From NCBI GenBank assembly GCA_033220425.1, contig CM065646.1, forward strand, positions 4,223,501 through 4,287,500: a stretch of DNA of 64,000 nucleotides. Reading direction: 5' to 3'. The notes below the pieces were generated by a model. The model searched no databases, was not told the DNA's origin, and worked only from the letters and a program-made list of their open reading frames with translations. Below are positions 10,945 through 22,393 of this stretch, piece after piece. Position 1 is the first letter of the stretch. The number at the start of each line of letters is the position of its first letter. Made by a program: the position numbers and the translations under genes. Source of the stretch: Lepraria neglecta (taxonomy: Eukaryota > Ascomycota > Lecanoromycetes > Lecanorales > Stereocaulaceae).

Positions 10945-12192
10945 ATGTCTTTCGCAGCAGTCAACGATCCAGAAGCGGCTCCGAAGATGGAAGAGCTTAG
11001 TGTCCCCACCAAACAGCACTACAAGTCCTACAAGTAAGCTCGTCGAGACAAAGGAGCGAGGGCAGCCTACTGAATATTGATACAGGAAGAAGTTCCTGAA
11101 AATAAGACACATCTTCAAGGAGCGAATGCGAGAGAGCGCAAAACTGTACGACGAGGAGCAGCATGCGATGAGACTCGCCAGAAAACTACAGGAACAGAAC
11201 GAGTACCTCCGCTATAAAACTCCTCCTCAAATGCAGTCACTAACACGAATAGTCAACTGCTCGACCTCCTACTCGACGTAAACGAATCCAACAGACTTCC
11301 CCCAAGCCTCCGCTACGACCTCCGCTCCCCGACCCCAAACGCCTCAGATGTCCCCTCTCTCGAACCCGATATTCCCCTTCGGACCATGGAAGCAATCGAA
11401 GGCGCCCGCTCAGCTCTTCGAGATGCAAAATACGAGTTCGATGTGGGACAAATCAGTCGTGCAGAATATGATGAACACGCGGCCGCGCTCTCAGCCGTAA
11501 TCAATGCGCCCCAGATCCAAGACGCACCAAAGTCCCTCGCCAACCTCTCGAAGATAACTCACACCGAACTCTCCTCTGTTGACCCAATAACCATGCCCCC
11601 TGACCTTCTCGGAGAATCACCAACGGGCTACCTTACTCCATCGCGTGAAGACGAAATCCTAGATAAACTCGACACCTTCCTCGCCAACGCACCGCCAGAC
11701 GCTCAAGTGATACTACCGCGGCAGCCCAGGCCAACGGATAAAGAAAGAGAGAAAGATGCCCAGCTTCATAATCCAGTATCTGTCTACAACTGGCTCAAGG
11801 CCGATAAAGATAGACAGAAAGAGAAACAGCCTTACTCGCACGACTTAGAAACAGATGCCCACGCGTCAAGCGCCCATAACTCAGAAGCTCCGCACAAATC
11901 AAAACCATCTCCCAAGCCTCCATCATCTTCAGGCACCACTAGCACCAAACCGACGAGGAAGCGAGCTTCGAGCTCGTTAGTGCCAAAGCCGGAGCCAGAG
12001 GAAGAAATCCTCGACGAGGACGGCACTGTACTCAGAGGCGGCCTAGAGCCGGCAGAGAAGAAAAAGAGAAAGCGAGAGAACGATGACGCGTACAGGCCCA
12101 AAGGTGGCAGTAGCAGAGCAAGAAAGAGGACGAAAGGGAGTATTGGGGCGGTTGTGAAGAAGATCGAAGAGGAAGAAGATGATGGCGCGTAG
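10945..12192 (+). CDS. IEC3: INO80 chromatin-remodelling complex subunit Iec3
   Basis: Three exons, 10945..11033, 11086..11202 and 11253..12192 (381 residues). The joined N-terminal region reads KSYKKKFLKIRHIFKERM then LQEQNDQLLDLLLDVNES, a basic helix followed by a coiled coil. It is the hallmark of the fungal Ino80_Iec3 family. A long C-terminal tail is Ser/Pro/Lys-rich with KKKRKREND and RARKRTKG nuclear-localisation-like clusters and an acidic end. In fission yeast Iec3 is a fungus-specific INO80 subunit acting on nucleosome positioning. The ATG at 10945 (MSFAAVND) is chosen because it directly precedes the conserved block. Confidence 0.85.
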
Positions 12193-12846
12193 GCAATATA
12201 AGATTTACAAGAATGGTTTCCTGTTTGGGGGAGCTTTTGTACGACTTTCATTTCTATTCTGGAGGCGAGTCGCTGCTGCTGGCGGCTGGGATACGACTTG
12301 GCGTTGCAACAATCTATTGATCAGCTAGACGAATGAGAGTATGATTTCATGGAGTTGCGGGGGATCAACATACTATTGGCGCTCTTGGCTAGATGAGGGT
12401 TTTGTACTGGAGACGCAGTCGATCTGTCAGGCGATGAGGGCGACGACGATCTTTGAACAATTCCAAGTCCAAAAAGTCATAGCATTCGGATCCAAATGCT
12501 GGTGAGTGAGTACCAAAGCATTTCAATTCTCTCACGCTTCTTAAGCTTCTAAGAGTTCTGTCTTGGTGTCCATGATTCCCTATATTTATCGAAAATAGTA
12601 TGTAAATCGTCTCAGTATATACAAAAGACCGGTTAAAGCCCCCCAAGAATATCCAAGCAACGCCTCAATGCAGCTTTTGTAAGTTCTCCATCTCTTTAGC
12701 GAGTGTCTCATTCCAGTCGTCGCAAATGATCTCTCTAAATCTCTCTAGAATGGTCATCCGACTAATCTAGTCCTAACTCCAAAAGGGTATTAACGATCGT
12801 CGGCGAGGCAATAAGGACCTCGATCTCATGCACCGACAACTCCAAA
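12193..12846. other. Intergenic region between IEC3 and the DUF3455 gene
   Basis: Tail-to-tail region of about 650 bp between converging genes. It holds two 3' UTRs and nothing else recognisable. Confidence 0.5.
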
Positions 12847-13642
12847 TCAACTCCAACCTGCATCGACGAGACTTTCATCGGTAGAACCAATAAAGCGCCG
12901 CATACTGCACCTGAATCGGTCCCGCAGCAATACAAGTCGGCGGCTGCTTCCCCCCGCGGTCTCCACGCGATAAACCTCACTAATCCCCGTACTCCCCCCA
13001 GCATCAATAAGATTCAACCAATCAATTGCCCCATACCCAACACCAAACTGTCCTGCACACGCATCACTAGGCGCGGCAATATCCCCCATCTTCTTCGCGA
13101 CCAGAAACCCCGTACTCCCCAAATCAAACGTCGGTTGCCCGCCTCTATTGAAGTAGTGGTATCCGAGTACTGGGATTGAATATTGTTGTACTAGGGATAG
13201 GTCGAAGTCAATGAGGAATTGGGGGAGGAGGTTTAGGAGTTGGGTGCCTTGAGCGATGGTGATGGATTTGAGGAGGGGGGTTACGTCGAAGAGGTCGGCT
13301 TTTGCGCCGACGGAGACCGGGGCGCCGGAGGCGGTGGCGCAGGTGTAGTTTTGGGTTCCTCGGCCGAGGGTTATGGCTTTTAGGGTCCCGGTTGGGGTGG
13401 GGAGCGTTGAGGCGCCTGGAAGGGGTTGTTAGCAAGGGTCTGTTGGGAGGGTAGGAGAAGATGAGGGTGGTGGGTTGGAGGGAGGACGTACCAACGGTGG
13501 TAGGGACTTGGTATTGGTTTATTACGGTATTGGAATTTTGGTCGTTGCTTCTTCGTTCGACTGGTGAAGCGTCGACAATGGAGAAGAGTGTGAGGAAGAT
13601 TGTTGTTAGGGCGAGGAGGACCGAGGATCGGGAAGCGAACAT
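12847..13642 (-). CDS. Secreted DUF3455-family protein with a C-terminal frameshift
   Basis: Two exons, 13492..13642 and 12847..13415. The product starts with a clear signal peptide (MFASRSSVLLALTTIFLTLFSIVDASP) and a basic PVERR site. The mature part has the fungal DUF3455 signature: STLPTPTGTLKAITLGRGTQ, NYTCA, VLGYHYF and PTFDLGSTGFLV. These proteins are often labelled malate dehydrogenase without support; the true function is unknown. At a run of six C (12950-12955; G on the coding strand) the frame is lost. The other frame supplies the expected family ending (QPPTCIAAGPIQVQYAALYW) and stops at 12875-12877, whereas the sequence as given continues with unrelated residues to 12847. One more G would restore it, so this is either an assembly error or a recent mutation. 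Confidence 0.75.
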
Positions 13643-15053
13643 GGTTGTAGATGTGGCTTGTTGTAGTTTTGAAGAGATATTGACGGAGAGAAGTATATAT
13701 TTGTAGGTATAGGAGAGAAAGTGTTATAGGACCTTTTATAGAGGGGCGAAGAGTCGGAAGGCTGGGTTATGGCGAGGAAAGTCGGGTGGGGAAGAGGCTA
13801 GGATTCGAGGTACGGGCGAGAGATTGCAGTGTCACACTGGCGGAAGAGAGGTAAGGTAATTAGAAGGAAGCCCAGGGATTTATCCGCCCTCTTGCTGCCC
13901 AAAGGACACGTACTCGGGCTGTAGAAGATGCAAAGCAAGATATCGACCGAAAGGAAACAGGCAAATGTGTTGACTTATGTACTTCTCAAGTAGCGAAACT
14001 AAAGTGCATACAACATTTATGAAAACTCGAACCTATGGACCAGTAAGCGCTAGCATTCGATAGTGCATGAAGACATCAGCAAGCCGAGCATGCTTGACAG
14101 TTGGGGCGAGCGGCGCGCAAGCCCCATTTCTTTCGCGATAGGAATGCCATTCTAGAAAGTAACAATGTAGCTATTTTTGCGCAGGAGAACAAGCGAAGGG
14201 CAAGAATAGAGTCGCACGGCTCGAGGCCCGCTGGGAAGCCGCACTATAGTAGGCAAAGCCAGACCTGTTAGGGAAGGTTGGACGCCTCTACGACGCCCAA
14301 AAGATCGAGTCTGCATCTAGGGTCGATCCGCTCCATTTACTAACTGCTTTTTCCTTGGGCACGCGCGTATGCCTGCATGAATCCGGAGATGTGGTATGAC
14401 AGCGCTTAAAGGGGGTCAGTGGTTGGCCTCGCTTAACGAAGATTTTTTGAATGCATGCGAAGGCCAAGACCGTAGTGGAATTTCCCTGTTACTCCAATTT
14501 TCCATTTTCCACATTTCGGAAATCGGAATATAATCCATTGTCGAGGTTTCTATTATTGACATTCTCGATACCGCGAATTCAACTTCGAAATGTTGGTACG
14601 TCGTTAAACAAGGTTTGAATCTTCAGGATTGAGAATAGAGAAGGAACCACCGAAATGACCTCCAACAAGGCCATGTTGGTGGCAGAATCCTCCTGCGCGA
14701 AAGGAGTCGGGGAATTTGAGCTTTGGCGATCTGTGTCCGACTCAGCAGGTCTTTGCGTCTCACGCAAGATCAATGATGTTGGATGTGATTTGGAATCGTG
14801 AAGTTTTCAGCTAGGTAATACAAGTAGAAAGACATGGTACTGAAAGTTAAGTCCCCTGACATCCCCAACTCCTCGCTACCCAGCTATACTTCACCAACAG
14901 GTCCGACGAGAGATCATCGCTCTACTCCAGCATGACAAAGACAAGGCTCGGCCATGTTTCCTCAACACAACACTGGTGATGAGTATTCTTCAGTGCTTGA
15001 ATCCTTCCTCCACAACAGCGATGTGAGGTTGCTAATGTTACTCGACGAAACAC
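13643..15053. other. Long intergenic region (1.4 kb)
   Basis: Promoter side of the DUF3455 gene and 3' side of the UPS1-like gene. It contains a TATA-like stretch near 13694 (revcomp reads ATATATAC). I found no convincing gene, RNA or repeat; the short frames at 14579-14773 and 14954-15292 have no recognisable content. Confidence 0.5.
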
Positions 15054-15884
15054 TCAGGATGAGTCTTCAGAGCTCGAATCTTGTCCCTGCCGCCACGCTC
15101 GCTTCCATGGCAGATTGGGGTCCTGTCCGAATGTTCTATGGCTATCTTCCTGCATGCCCTCAAGAACCTGGACAAGACCACCGTGCCGCAGTCGCTCCAG
15201 TACGACAGTCATGCCATCCTTGCTCTTCGCCAAAGCCTCCCGTGTCCTCCTCAATCCGATGCCCTCGATGGTGCGCTGAAGTGAAGATGTAGACCATGAT
15301 GAGAAAATCCCTTTCTTTACAGGAGCTTCTTCTTCTTCTGAGGATGAAGATGGGATTGGACTTGTCGCAGCCGTTTCGCCTTTTTTCTTGAGAAGCTTTG
15401 CTTGTCCGAATCGTGATAGGAGTGTGACTGTTGTCGTGACGTCCGTGCCCTCGTTCTTCGTCTTCTCTACTAGGTCGCTAGTCGAGGAACCAGTCGTAGC
15501 CATTCCATCCGAAGGTCTCCTGTAATATTGCTTCTCAATGATACTCAATATACCGGTCCATTCCAGGTTCCTCGTCTCCGTCTTCATCCATCCTTCCCTG
15601 ACGTCCACCACGCTCTTCTCTAATATGTAGCTCTGCCCTCCATCACTGCTGGCACCCAATATCCCTTTTGGCAGTAGTTTCAGAATCGTTGGGGGTATCT
15701 TCGATCGTTTGAGATGTAGTCGAGTGGAATGAAGTCGTTGTGTTGATGGGTCGAAAGTACGGTCGATGACATCGGTAGAGAGCACGTGAGTCGCGTAAGG
15801 GTTCGGATAGCGGAGGAAGTAGGCCAGGCTCACGGCGGGAAAGGGGTAGTCATAGTTAAAGAAGCTTTCATAGAACTTGACCAT
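15054..15884 (-). CDS. UPS1: PRELI/MSF1-domain phospholipid-transfer protein (Ups1-like)
   Basis: Single exon of 276 residues, ATG at 15882-15884. The N-terminal 120 residues carry the PRELI/MSF1 fold: YPFPAVSLAYFLRYPNPYAT, HVLSTDVIDR, LHSTRLHLKRS and TETRNLEWTGILSI. The end of the domain, KSKDGMTVVLERLRHGG, matches the helix that closes yeast Ups1. The RYPNPY plus HVLS signature is closer to Ups1 than to Ups2. Such proteins sit in the mitochondrial intermembrane space with Mdm35 and carry phosphatidic acid between membranes for cardiolipin synthesis. A Ser/Glu-rich insertion (about residues 150-200) and an extended C-terminus make it longer than yeast Ups1 (175 residues). Confidence 0.82.
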   Translation of the reverse strand: MVKFYESFFNYDYPFPAVSLAYFLRYPNPYATHVLSTDVIDRTFDPSTQRLHSTRLHLKRSKIPPTILKLLPKGILGASSDGGQSYILEKSVVDVREGWMKTETRNLEWTGILSIIEKQYYRRPSDGMATTGSSTSDLVEKTKNEGTDVTTTVTLLSRFGQAKLLKKKGETAATSPIPSSSSEEEEAPVKKGIFSSWSTSSLQRTIEGIGLRRTREALAKSKDGMTVVLERLRHGGLVQVLEGMQEDSHRTFGQDPNLPWKRAWRQGQDSSSEDSS

Positions 15885-16248
15885 TATCTAGATGATGGTC
15901 TGACATCAAGACGTTGTCCATGGGCTGATGAAGGATATCAATTTGGTCAAGGCGTTAGAAGCCGCAATATGACGCTAAAGCGGAGAGTCGGAGTCTATGA
16001 AACGCCAAGGCCGATATCTCTCCGCCGCTGATGTTTGACACAATATCTGGAGCGAGAAGACTCATATTGCCTCAAGTGCGTCTTACAGAAGAGCTCACTC
16101 CCCGTAAGTTCAAAACTTCTTGCTTTTGTCCTGATCTACGATTGCAAGCAACAAGACTCAATTCCTCCGTATAGCGCTTACCATCTTATAGACACTCGTC
16201 TACGCAGCTGCGATTCTCTATTGTCTCTGTGCATTTGTCGCTCTCACA
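15885..16248. promoter_or_regulatory. Divergent promoter region, UPS1-like gene and TrpRS
   Basis: 364 bp between outward-facing starts. Two copies of TGAGTCT (revcomp at about 16058 and 16151) are one mismatch from the Gcn4/CPC1 site TGA(C/G)TCA, which often controls tRNA synthetase genes. The match is imperfect and only suggestive. Confidence 0.35.
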
Positions 16249-17771
16249 ATGGCAAGTATTTCAGAAGTCCCTGATGAGCCAGGACAGCCGCCAGCTCTCT
16301 CAGCTCTTTCGTTAGCCCAAACCTCACAAGACTCAAAAGCAAAAGAGCAAATTATCACACCGTTCGATGTCTCTGGAGGAGTAGACGAGCATGGCAAGGC
16401 CGTAGCCATAGATTACGACAAACTCATCGACAGATTTGGATCCCAGAGAATCGACAAGGCAATTCTAGAGCGTTTCGAGAAGCTTACAGGAAAGCCACCG
16501 CATAGGTTGCTGCGCCGAGGAATGGTGTTCAGTCACCGAGACCTGAACCTCATACTGGACAAGTACGAGAAAGGCGTGCCGTTCTTCTTATACACGGGGA
16601 GAGGCCCTAGCAGTGATAGTATGCATGTCGGCCATACAATACCATTCGAATTCACCAAGTGAGTGGGACTCCGATCTCAAATGTGCTTTTGCTAATGTAT
16701 TAATATACGCCAGATACCTCCAGGATGCGTTCGACGTACCCCTAGTTATTATGCTCACGGATGACGAGAAATTCCTCCACTCACCTAAGCTCTCTCTCAA
16801 AGAATGCCGGCGCTTCGCTCTTGAAAACGCATTAGACATCATAGCAATCGGTTTTGACCCCAAGAAGACATTCATATTCGCGGATACCGAATTCATATAC
16901 AGTGATGATGGTGCCGCATTCGGCTTTAACATATTAGAGATGAGCAAAAAAACAACCAACAACCAGATCAAGGGCACGTTTGGATTCAACGATACGTGAG
17001 TTGACCGAAAATATTACTGACCTGCTGTTCTGACTATGATTGAAAAGTAACAACATCGGGGAATTTGCCTTCCCAGCAACCCAATCAGCAACTTCATTCG
17101 CTTCCTCATTCCCCTTCATATTCGGCCATAATCTCAAGGCCGTCAACAAGATCCCATGCCTTATCCCCTGCGCCATTGACCAAGACCCCTACTTTCGCCA
17201 ATGTCGGGACAATGCACCGCGGCTTGGCCTCATGAAACCAGCATTAATCCACACTGTCTTCCTACCTTCACTACGTGGGTCGGAGTCAAAAATGTCTGCA
17301 TCGGACACTGACTCGAGTATATTCCTGAGCGACACAGACAATCAGATCAAAAAGAAGGTTGGGAAAGCATTTTCGGGTGGGCAAGATACCCGTGAAGAGC
17401 ACGAACGGCTAGGTGGTAGGACGGCTGTAGACGTTCCTTTCCAGTACTTGACGTTTTTCCTCGAAGATGATGAACAGCTCGAGCACATTAGACAGCAATA
17501 CGAGAGTGGGAAAATGCAGAGTGGGGAAATGAAGGCAACTGCAACAAAAGAACTTCAAGCATATGTTTGGGCTTTCCGAGAGCGCAGAAAGGCTGTTACG
17601 CCAGAGATAAGAGAGGAGTTCATGCGGCCAAGACAGCTAATCTTTAAGAGCATGCCATCGGAAAAGGAGCAGCGGGCAGCTCTGGAAGAGGAAAGAAGGG
17701 TGCTGCAGAAGCGTTTGGTCCTGGTGGAAGGAAGCCTACAGAGGCTGCAGGCTACCGGTCAAGCTAGCTGA
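16249..17771 (+). CDS. WRS1: Cytosolic tryptophanyl-tRNA synthetase
   Basis: Three exons, 16249..16658, 16714..16995 and 17048..17771 (471 residues). Class I synthetase motifs are clear: the HIGH-type SMHVGHTIPF near residue 125 and the KMSKS-type ESKMSASDTDSSIF in exon 3. YLQDAFDVPLVIMLTDDEKF, NPKEV-free N-terminus and AIDQDPYFRQCRD are typical of eukaryotic or archaeal TrpRS rather than the mitochondrial enzyme. No mitochondrial presequence is evident. It attaches Trp to tRNA-Trp in the cytosol. The C-terminal helix ends RRVLQKRLVLVEGSLQRLQ, a small coiled coil. Start chosen at the first ATG before the conserved N-terminal region. Confidence 0.95.
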
Positions 17772-18175
17772 CTCCAAGCCATAGAGTACCAATACTGCGT
17801 TGCCAGCTCTAGACTTGTGGTAGCTACCATCAAAAAGGGAATAGACGACAAGCTGCACGATCAGCTAACTTTTGGCGCTCAATTTCGGAATGTCTACTGG
17901 TTTCAGCTCCACCAAGCCATGAGAACTGCATACACTATCATTTCATTCATACATATGAATACTAAAAAAGAATCTTTAGGACGTAACCATCTCCAAGGTA
18001 TAGCTAGCCCTAACCCTAAAGTAAACACAGCCGATTTCGCTGGCGCTAGCCATCCAGCCCTACGGAAATTCTTTCCCAGGCGAGAAAACTCACTTGGGAG
18101 TCATACACAAACAGTAAAATCTCCCCTCACAGCATTGGGTCTTGAACAATTTGTGAACACCCACAGTCGTCAATC
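17772..18175. promoter_or_regulatory. ILV5 upstream region with a telomere-like motif and a near-Gcn4 site
   Basis: 404 bp. CCCTAACCCTAAA at about 18009-18021 is two telomere-type units, also resembling a Tbf1/telobox site. GGAGTCAT at about 18097-18104 (revcomp ATGACTCC) is one mismatch from the Gcn4/CPC1 consensus and lies about 75 bp before the ILV5 ATG, where general amino-acid control sites are common. Both assignments are by motif only. Confidence 0.35.
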
Positions 18176-19606
18176 ATGGCCTCCCGCAGCTTCAGTCGAG
18201 CCCTTAGATCCCCACTGACCCGCCAATTGACCTCGTCAGCCACTCAACGCCGAACCCTCGTCTCAGCTTCAAGACATGCACGGACAGGCCTTGCTACGAC
18301 CTTAAAGCCTACTGTCACCGCTTCATTCCAGCAATCCCGAGGCCTGAAGCAGATCGACTTCGCCGGCGTAACTGAGACTGTTTACGGTAAATGTCAACGG
18401 GGCAATTGTTATTCTGCTGAAGGCTAATTGGCATACAGAGCGTGATGATTGGCCTAGGGAAAAGCTCCTGGTAGGTCAACATTGAGGCAGATAGGCTGTC
18501 TTGGGAGTGTCTGACAGCCACGGCAGGAATACTTCAAGAATGATACCCTCGCCCTCATCGGCTACGGCTCACAAGGTCACGGCCAAGGCTTAAATCTGCG
18601 CGACAATGGCTTAAACGTTATCATCGGCGTTCGGAAAAACGGTGCCTCGTGGAAGGAAGCCCAGCAAGATGGCTGGATCCCGGGAACCAATTTGTTCGAC
18701 GTTGACGAGGCAATCTCGAAGGGCACGATCGTCATGAACTTGCTCAGTGACGCTGCCCAGAGTGAGACTTGGCCCGCGATCAAGCCTCAATTGACCAAGG
18801 GCAAGGTACGCTGGAAGCCTGCAATTTGAAGTTAGATCTGGGCTAATGCTGCTTCAGACACTCTACTTCTCGCACGGCTTCTCCCCTGTCTTCAAAGACC
18901 TAACTAAAGTCGACGTCCCCGCCGATATTGATGTCATACTTGTTGCACCCAAAGGCTCTGGAAGGACCGTCCGTAGTCTTTTCCGCGAGGGACGTGGTAT
19001 CAACTCCTCTTTTGCTGTCTTCCAAGATGTCACCGGCAAGGCCGAAGAAAAAGCCATTGCTCTAGGCGTCGCGGTGGGCAGTGGATATCTCTACAAGACC
19101 ACATTCGAGAAGGAAGTGTACTCGGATCTCTACGGTGAGCGAGGATGCTTGATGGGCGGTATTCATGGCATGTTTCTTGCACAATACGAAGTTCTACGTG
19201 AGAGAGGCCACAGCCCAAGTGAGGCATTCAACGAGACTGTCGAGGAAGCCACACAGAGCTTGTACCCATTGATCGGAGCCAATGGTATGGACTGGATGTA
19301 TGCGGCATGCTCGACTACAGCTAGACGTGGTGCTATTGACTGGAGCGGAAGGTTCAAGGATACGTTGAAGCCTGTCTTCAATGATCTCTATGACAGCGTC
19401 AAGGCGGGCAAGGAGACACAACGGTCGCTGGACTTCAATTCACAGCCCGACTACAGAGAGAAGTACGAGCAGGAGATGAAGGAGATCAGGGAGTTGGAGA
19501 TTTGGCGCGCTGGGAAGGCTGTTAGGTATTTTTCTATAATACTCCCTCTAACTTCGGCTGCACTAATCCATATCGCAGGACTCTTCGCCCGGAGAACCAG
19601 ATATAG
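18176..19606 (+). CDS. ILV5: Ketol-acid reductoisomerase, mitochondrial (Ilv5)
   Basis: Five exons, 18176..18386, 18439..18470, 18527..18805, 18858..19525 and 19579..19606 (405 residues). The first 50 residues are a Ser/Arg/Thr-rich mitochondrial presequence. The NADPH Rossmann motif is LALIGYGSQGHGQGLNLRD; the catalytic domain shows LYFSHGFSPVF, VAPKGSGRTVRSLFREGRG, the Mg-binding region DLYGERGCLMGGIHG and NETVEEATQS. The last exon is only 28 bp and restores the conserved ending RTLRPENQI; without it the frame would run on into intron sequence to 19742. The enzyme converts 2-acetolactate or 2-aceto-2-hydroxybutyrate to the dihydroxy acids of Val, Leu and Ile synthesis. A 32-bp second exon is unusually small. 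Confidence 0.95.
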
Positions 19607-19894
19607 ATTTGCATCCTCCACCAAGCATCAAGCTTCTCATATGTTCGTATGGCGCATCTTGTATGATACCAAAAATTGCGGATTTGTACGTGGTCGGGAA
19701 AAGTTACCCTACGGGAGACCGATGATCGGCGTCATACCTTAGCATGGAAAAATATCGAAGCAATCACCGTCATCTTGCATTGATAGTGCTGAATGCGACT
19801 TCAATTGAAATATAGAAGCTGCTGACATGTGCCCTGATGAACGAGCTGATTGAGTACAGGAGAACCACAAACACCTTAGGGCAGTTTGTCCACA

Positions 19895-21220
19895 ATGGCA
19901 GACATCGCGAAGACCCTCCCACTCAAACGATCCTCCGTCCAATCTGCCCATGAACGAATCAAACAGCACATTCACCGTACACCTGTCCTAACATCGACTA
20001 CCCTCTCCAATCTTGCGTCCACCCCGCAAACACAAGAGTCCCTGATCGGCACCCCATTCGAAGGACAAACACCAGCACATCCGAAGATAAACTTCTTCTT
20101 CAAATGTGAAAACTACCAGCACATCGGCGCTTTCAAGATAAGAGGAGCTTTCCACGCGCTCTCAAGGCTGAGCGAGGAAGAGCTGTCAAGGGGAGTTGTG
20201 ACTCATAGCTCTGGTATGGACCCTCCTGTATCCGTAGCCCGCAGCGCTGGGGCGAATTGTCTGACGTTAGGGTGATGTTTTGCAGGCAATCATGCCCAAG
20301 CACTCGCCCTCGCCGCTCGTACTTACGGCATCCCCGCACACATTGTCATGCCTACGATCTCCACACCCTCAAAGATAGCGGCAACGCAAGGTTACGGGGC
20401 GAAGGTATACTTCAGTGGCAGTACATCCGACGAACGAGAAGCCGTAGTGAAAGATGTTATCAAAGACACCGGCGCAGTTCTGGTTCCCCCGTATGATCAC
20501 CCAGACATAATACTAGGACAAGGCACAATGGCGTTGGAGCTCGAAGAGCAAGCTGCGGAGCTGGTAAGAGAAGACCCAACGCTGAGCGTCCACCACAACC
20601 AAAAAGAAGGCATGAATGGACACGTCAATGAGGTTGACAGCACCCACAACTCCTCACCATCCCGTCTCGACGCTGTCATCGCACCCATAGGAGGCGGTGG
20701 CATGCTGTCCGGTATCGCTACCGCCCTCCATGGCACAGGCACCTTCGTCTTCGGCGCTGAACCCTCCTTCGAAGGCGCTGATGACGCTCGACGTGGCCTA
20801 GCTGCCGGCAAACGTATCCCAACGGTCAAAACACTTACCATAGCCGATGGCCTGCGCACTCCTGTGGGTGAAATACCATGGACAATCATAAGCGACAAGT
20901 CCAAACTGCGAGGCATCTATGCGGTCACGGAAGAGCAGATATTGGCTGCCATGAGATTAGTGCTGGAAAGAATGAAGGTTTTTGTGGAACCGAGTGCGGT
21001 CGTAGGATTGGCGATGGCTCTGTATGATGAGGAATTCAGGCATCTGGTGGAAAAGGAGGGCGGAGAGAAAGGGTGGAACGTGGGTGTCGTGCTCAGTGGG
21101 GGCAACACTACGGTGGAGGCTATTGGTAAGATGTTTGCGGTTAGTGAGCAAAAGGGAGAGAGGCAGGAGGGAAAGATGGGAGCGCAGGGGGAGAAAGTGG
21201 CTGAGAATGTCGCCGGATGA
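19895..21220 (+). CDS. Serine racemase / threonine dehydratase family enzyme (fold-type II PLP)
   Basis: Two exons, 19895..20213 and 20286..21220 (417 residues). The PLP lysine is Lys81 in GAFKIRGA; SSGNHAQALA is formed exactly at the exon junction. The phosphate-binding loop is IGGGGMLSG and the C-terminal cofactor segment is VLSGGNTTVE. This is the SRY1 / serine racemase / serine-threonine dehydratase group, not the long regulated Ilv1 (no ACT domain). Likely activity is PLP-dependent deamination or racemisation of Ser, Thr or 3-hydroxyaspartate. Residues about 200-230 are a polar insertion (NQKEGMNGHVNEVDST) and the last 35 residues are Lys/Glu/Gly-rich and not conserved. The upstream TTG-initiated extension was not used; the ATG at 19895 is. 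Confidence 0.85.
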
Positions 21221-21400
21221 GAACGGCCAATGTGATATGTGATGTCAGGCTGCAGAACGTGGCTTTAGCCGCTCACCTTGACGAGGCTGAGTTGTAATCT
21301 CGACGCGTGACCGCGACTTTTCTACCTCAAATATATTACCTTCGGTCCTCTCCTCTAAGCATCGCTCGTACTCTTCCCACCTGTGCACCCTCCTCACAAT

Positions 21401-22169
21401 ATGCACAAGCAGCTCTCCTTCTTCACCTCCCTTCCTCTCCATATTCTGTGCGCTACCGCAACGACTACCATCCAATTCTTCAACAACCCATTCTGCCAAG
21501 GAGATAGTAACAGTGCGAACGTCGAACTCGCCAGCAATGGTTCCTGCTTCGAAGTAGGCAATGTCGACAGCATATATCCCACCATGGTTGACAGCGGCTG
21601 TGCAGGTACCGTACCGAACACATTGCTACGTCTGGCAAAGATGGGCGCTGACCGATTTGCTTCCCTCCCTAGTCACCGTCTACGCTGACGTTTATTGCTC
21701 GAATAATGCTACACTAGCACCCGTAGGCAACTGTACGGATATGAACATTAGTTCTTATAGCGTAGATTGCCAAGCGGTTCAACCAGCGGCTGGTGGCTCT
21801 GCCAGTAGTAGCAGTGCAACGCCGAACTCAAAGACGTCCCAAGAGTCAAGCACGTTCTCGTCAATTACGCCTTCGCCAAGCTCATCCTCGTCGAGCATGT
21901 CATCGTCCCCAAATACAGCAGTCTCATCCATCCCTCTCGATACCTCCCCAAGCTCTCTTGCCACCACACCAAGCTCTACTTCGTCCGCGTCCTCTTCTTC
22001 GAACTCATTGTCATCAACGTCTACATCTCCATCTCCATCGCCAACAAATGACAAGGGCAGCAGTGGAGGCCTTAGCACAACCGGCCAAATCGCTATTGCG
22101 GTGATCTTACCGAGTGTTAGTATTATTGTGGCGGTGATATTTGGAGTCAGGATGTGGAATCGGCGATGA
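21401..22169 (+). CDS. Small single-pass surface protein with Cys-rich ectodomain and Ser-rich stalk
   Basis: Two exons, 21401..21605 and 21673..22169 (233 residues). An N-terminal hydrophobic segment is a probable signal peptide. The mature N-terminus has repeated Cys-containing units (TIQFFNNPFCQG, CFEVGN, VTVYADVYCSNN, PVGNCTDM) in two similar halves, with N-glycosylation sites (NNAT, NCT, NIS). About 80 residues of Ser/Thr/Pro form a stalk. A single transmembrane helix (GQIAIAVILPSVSIIVAVIFGV) and a five-residue tail MWNRR end it. The plan is like fungal wall-stress or adhesion proteins, but no WSC domain is visible. Function unknown. The frame is confirmed by phase across the 67-bp intron. 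Confidence 0.7.
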
Positions 22170-22393
22170 TAAATCACAAGAGGTCAAAATTTCCTAGGAA
22201 CAAGCCAAAGCAGTTAATCATGGCAAAACAAGACAAGGCAAGGCTAAAGAATCAAGGCAGGTTCAAGTAACGAGCGTTCTTATAGGACTTTGATGCTGCT
22301 GCTATAGAGTAAGCAACCACGTCATTTGCGCGGAACGAAAACGTATTGACTTCGAGATAAGCAAGACAACTACCCAAGTCGCTACCCCCAGCA

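Noticed and set aside
19579-19742. ILV5 ending at 19742 by read-through
   Set aside because: A GT-AG intron at 19526-19578 gives the conserved ending RTLRPENQI; the read-through tail is unrelated.
16035-21220. TrpRS, ILV5 and serine/threonine dehydratase as a biosynthetic cluster
   Set aside because: All concern amino acids, but they have separate promoters and belong to different pathways; no evidence for co-function beyond general amino-acid control.
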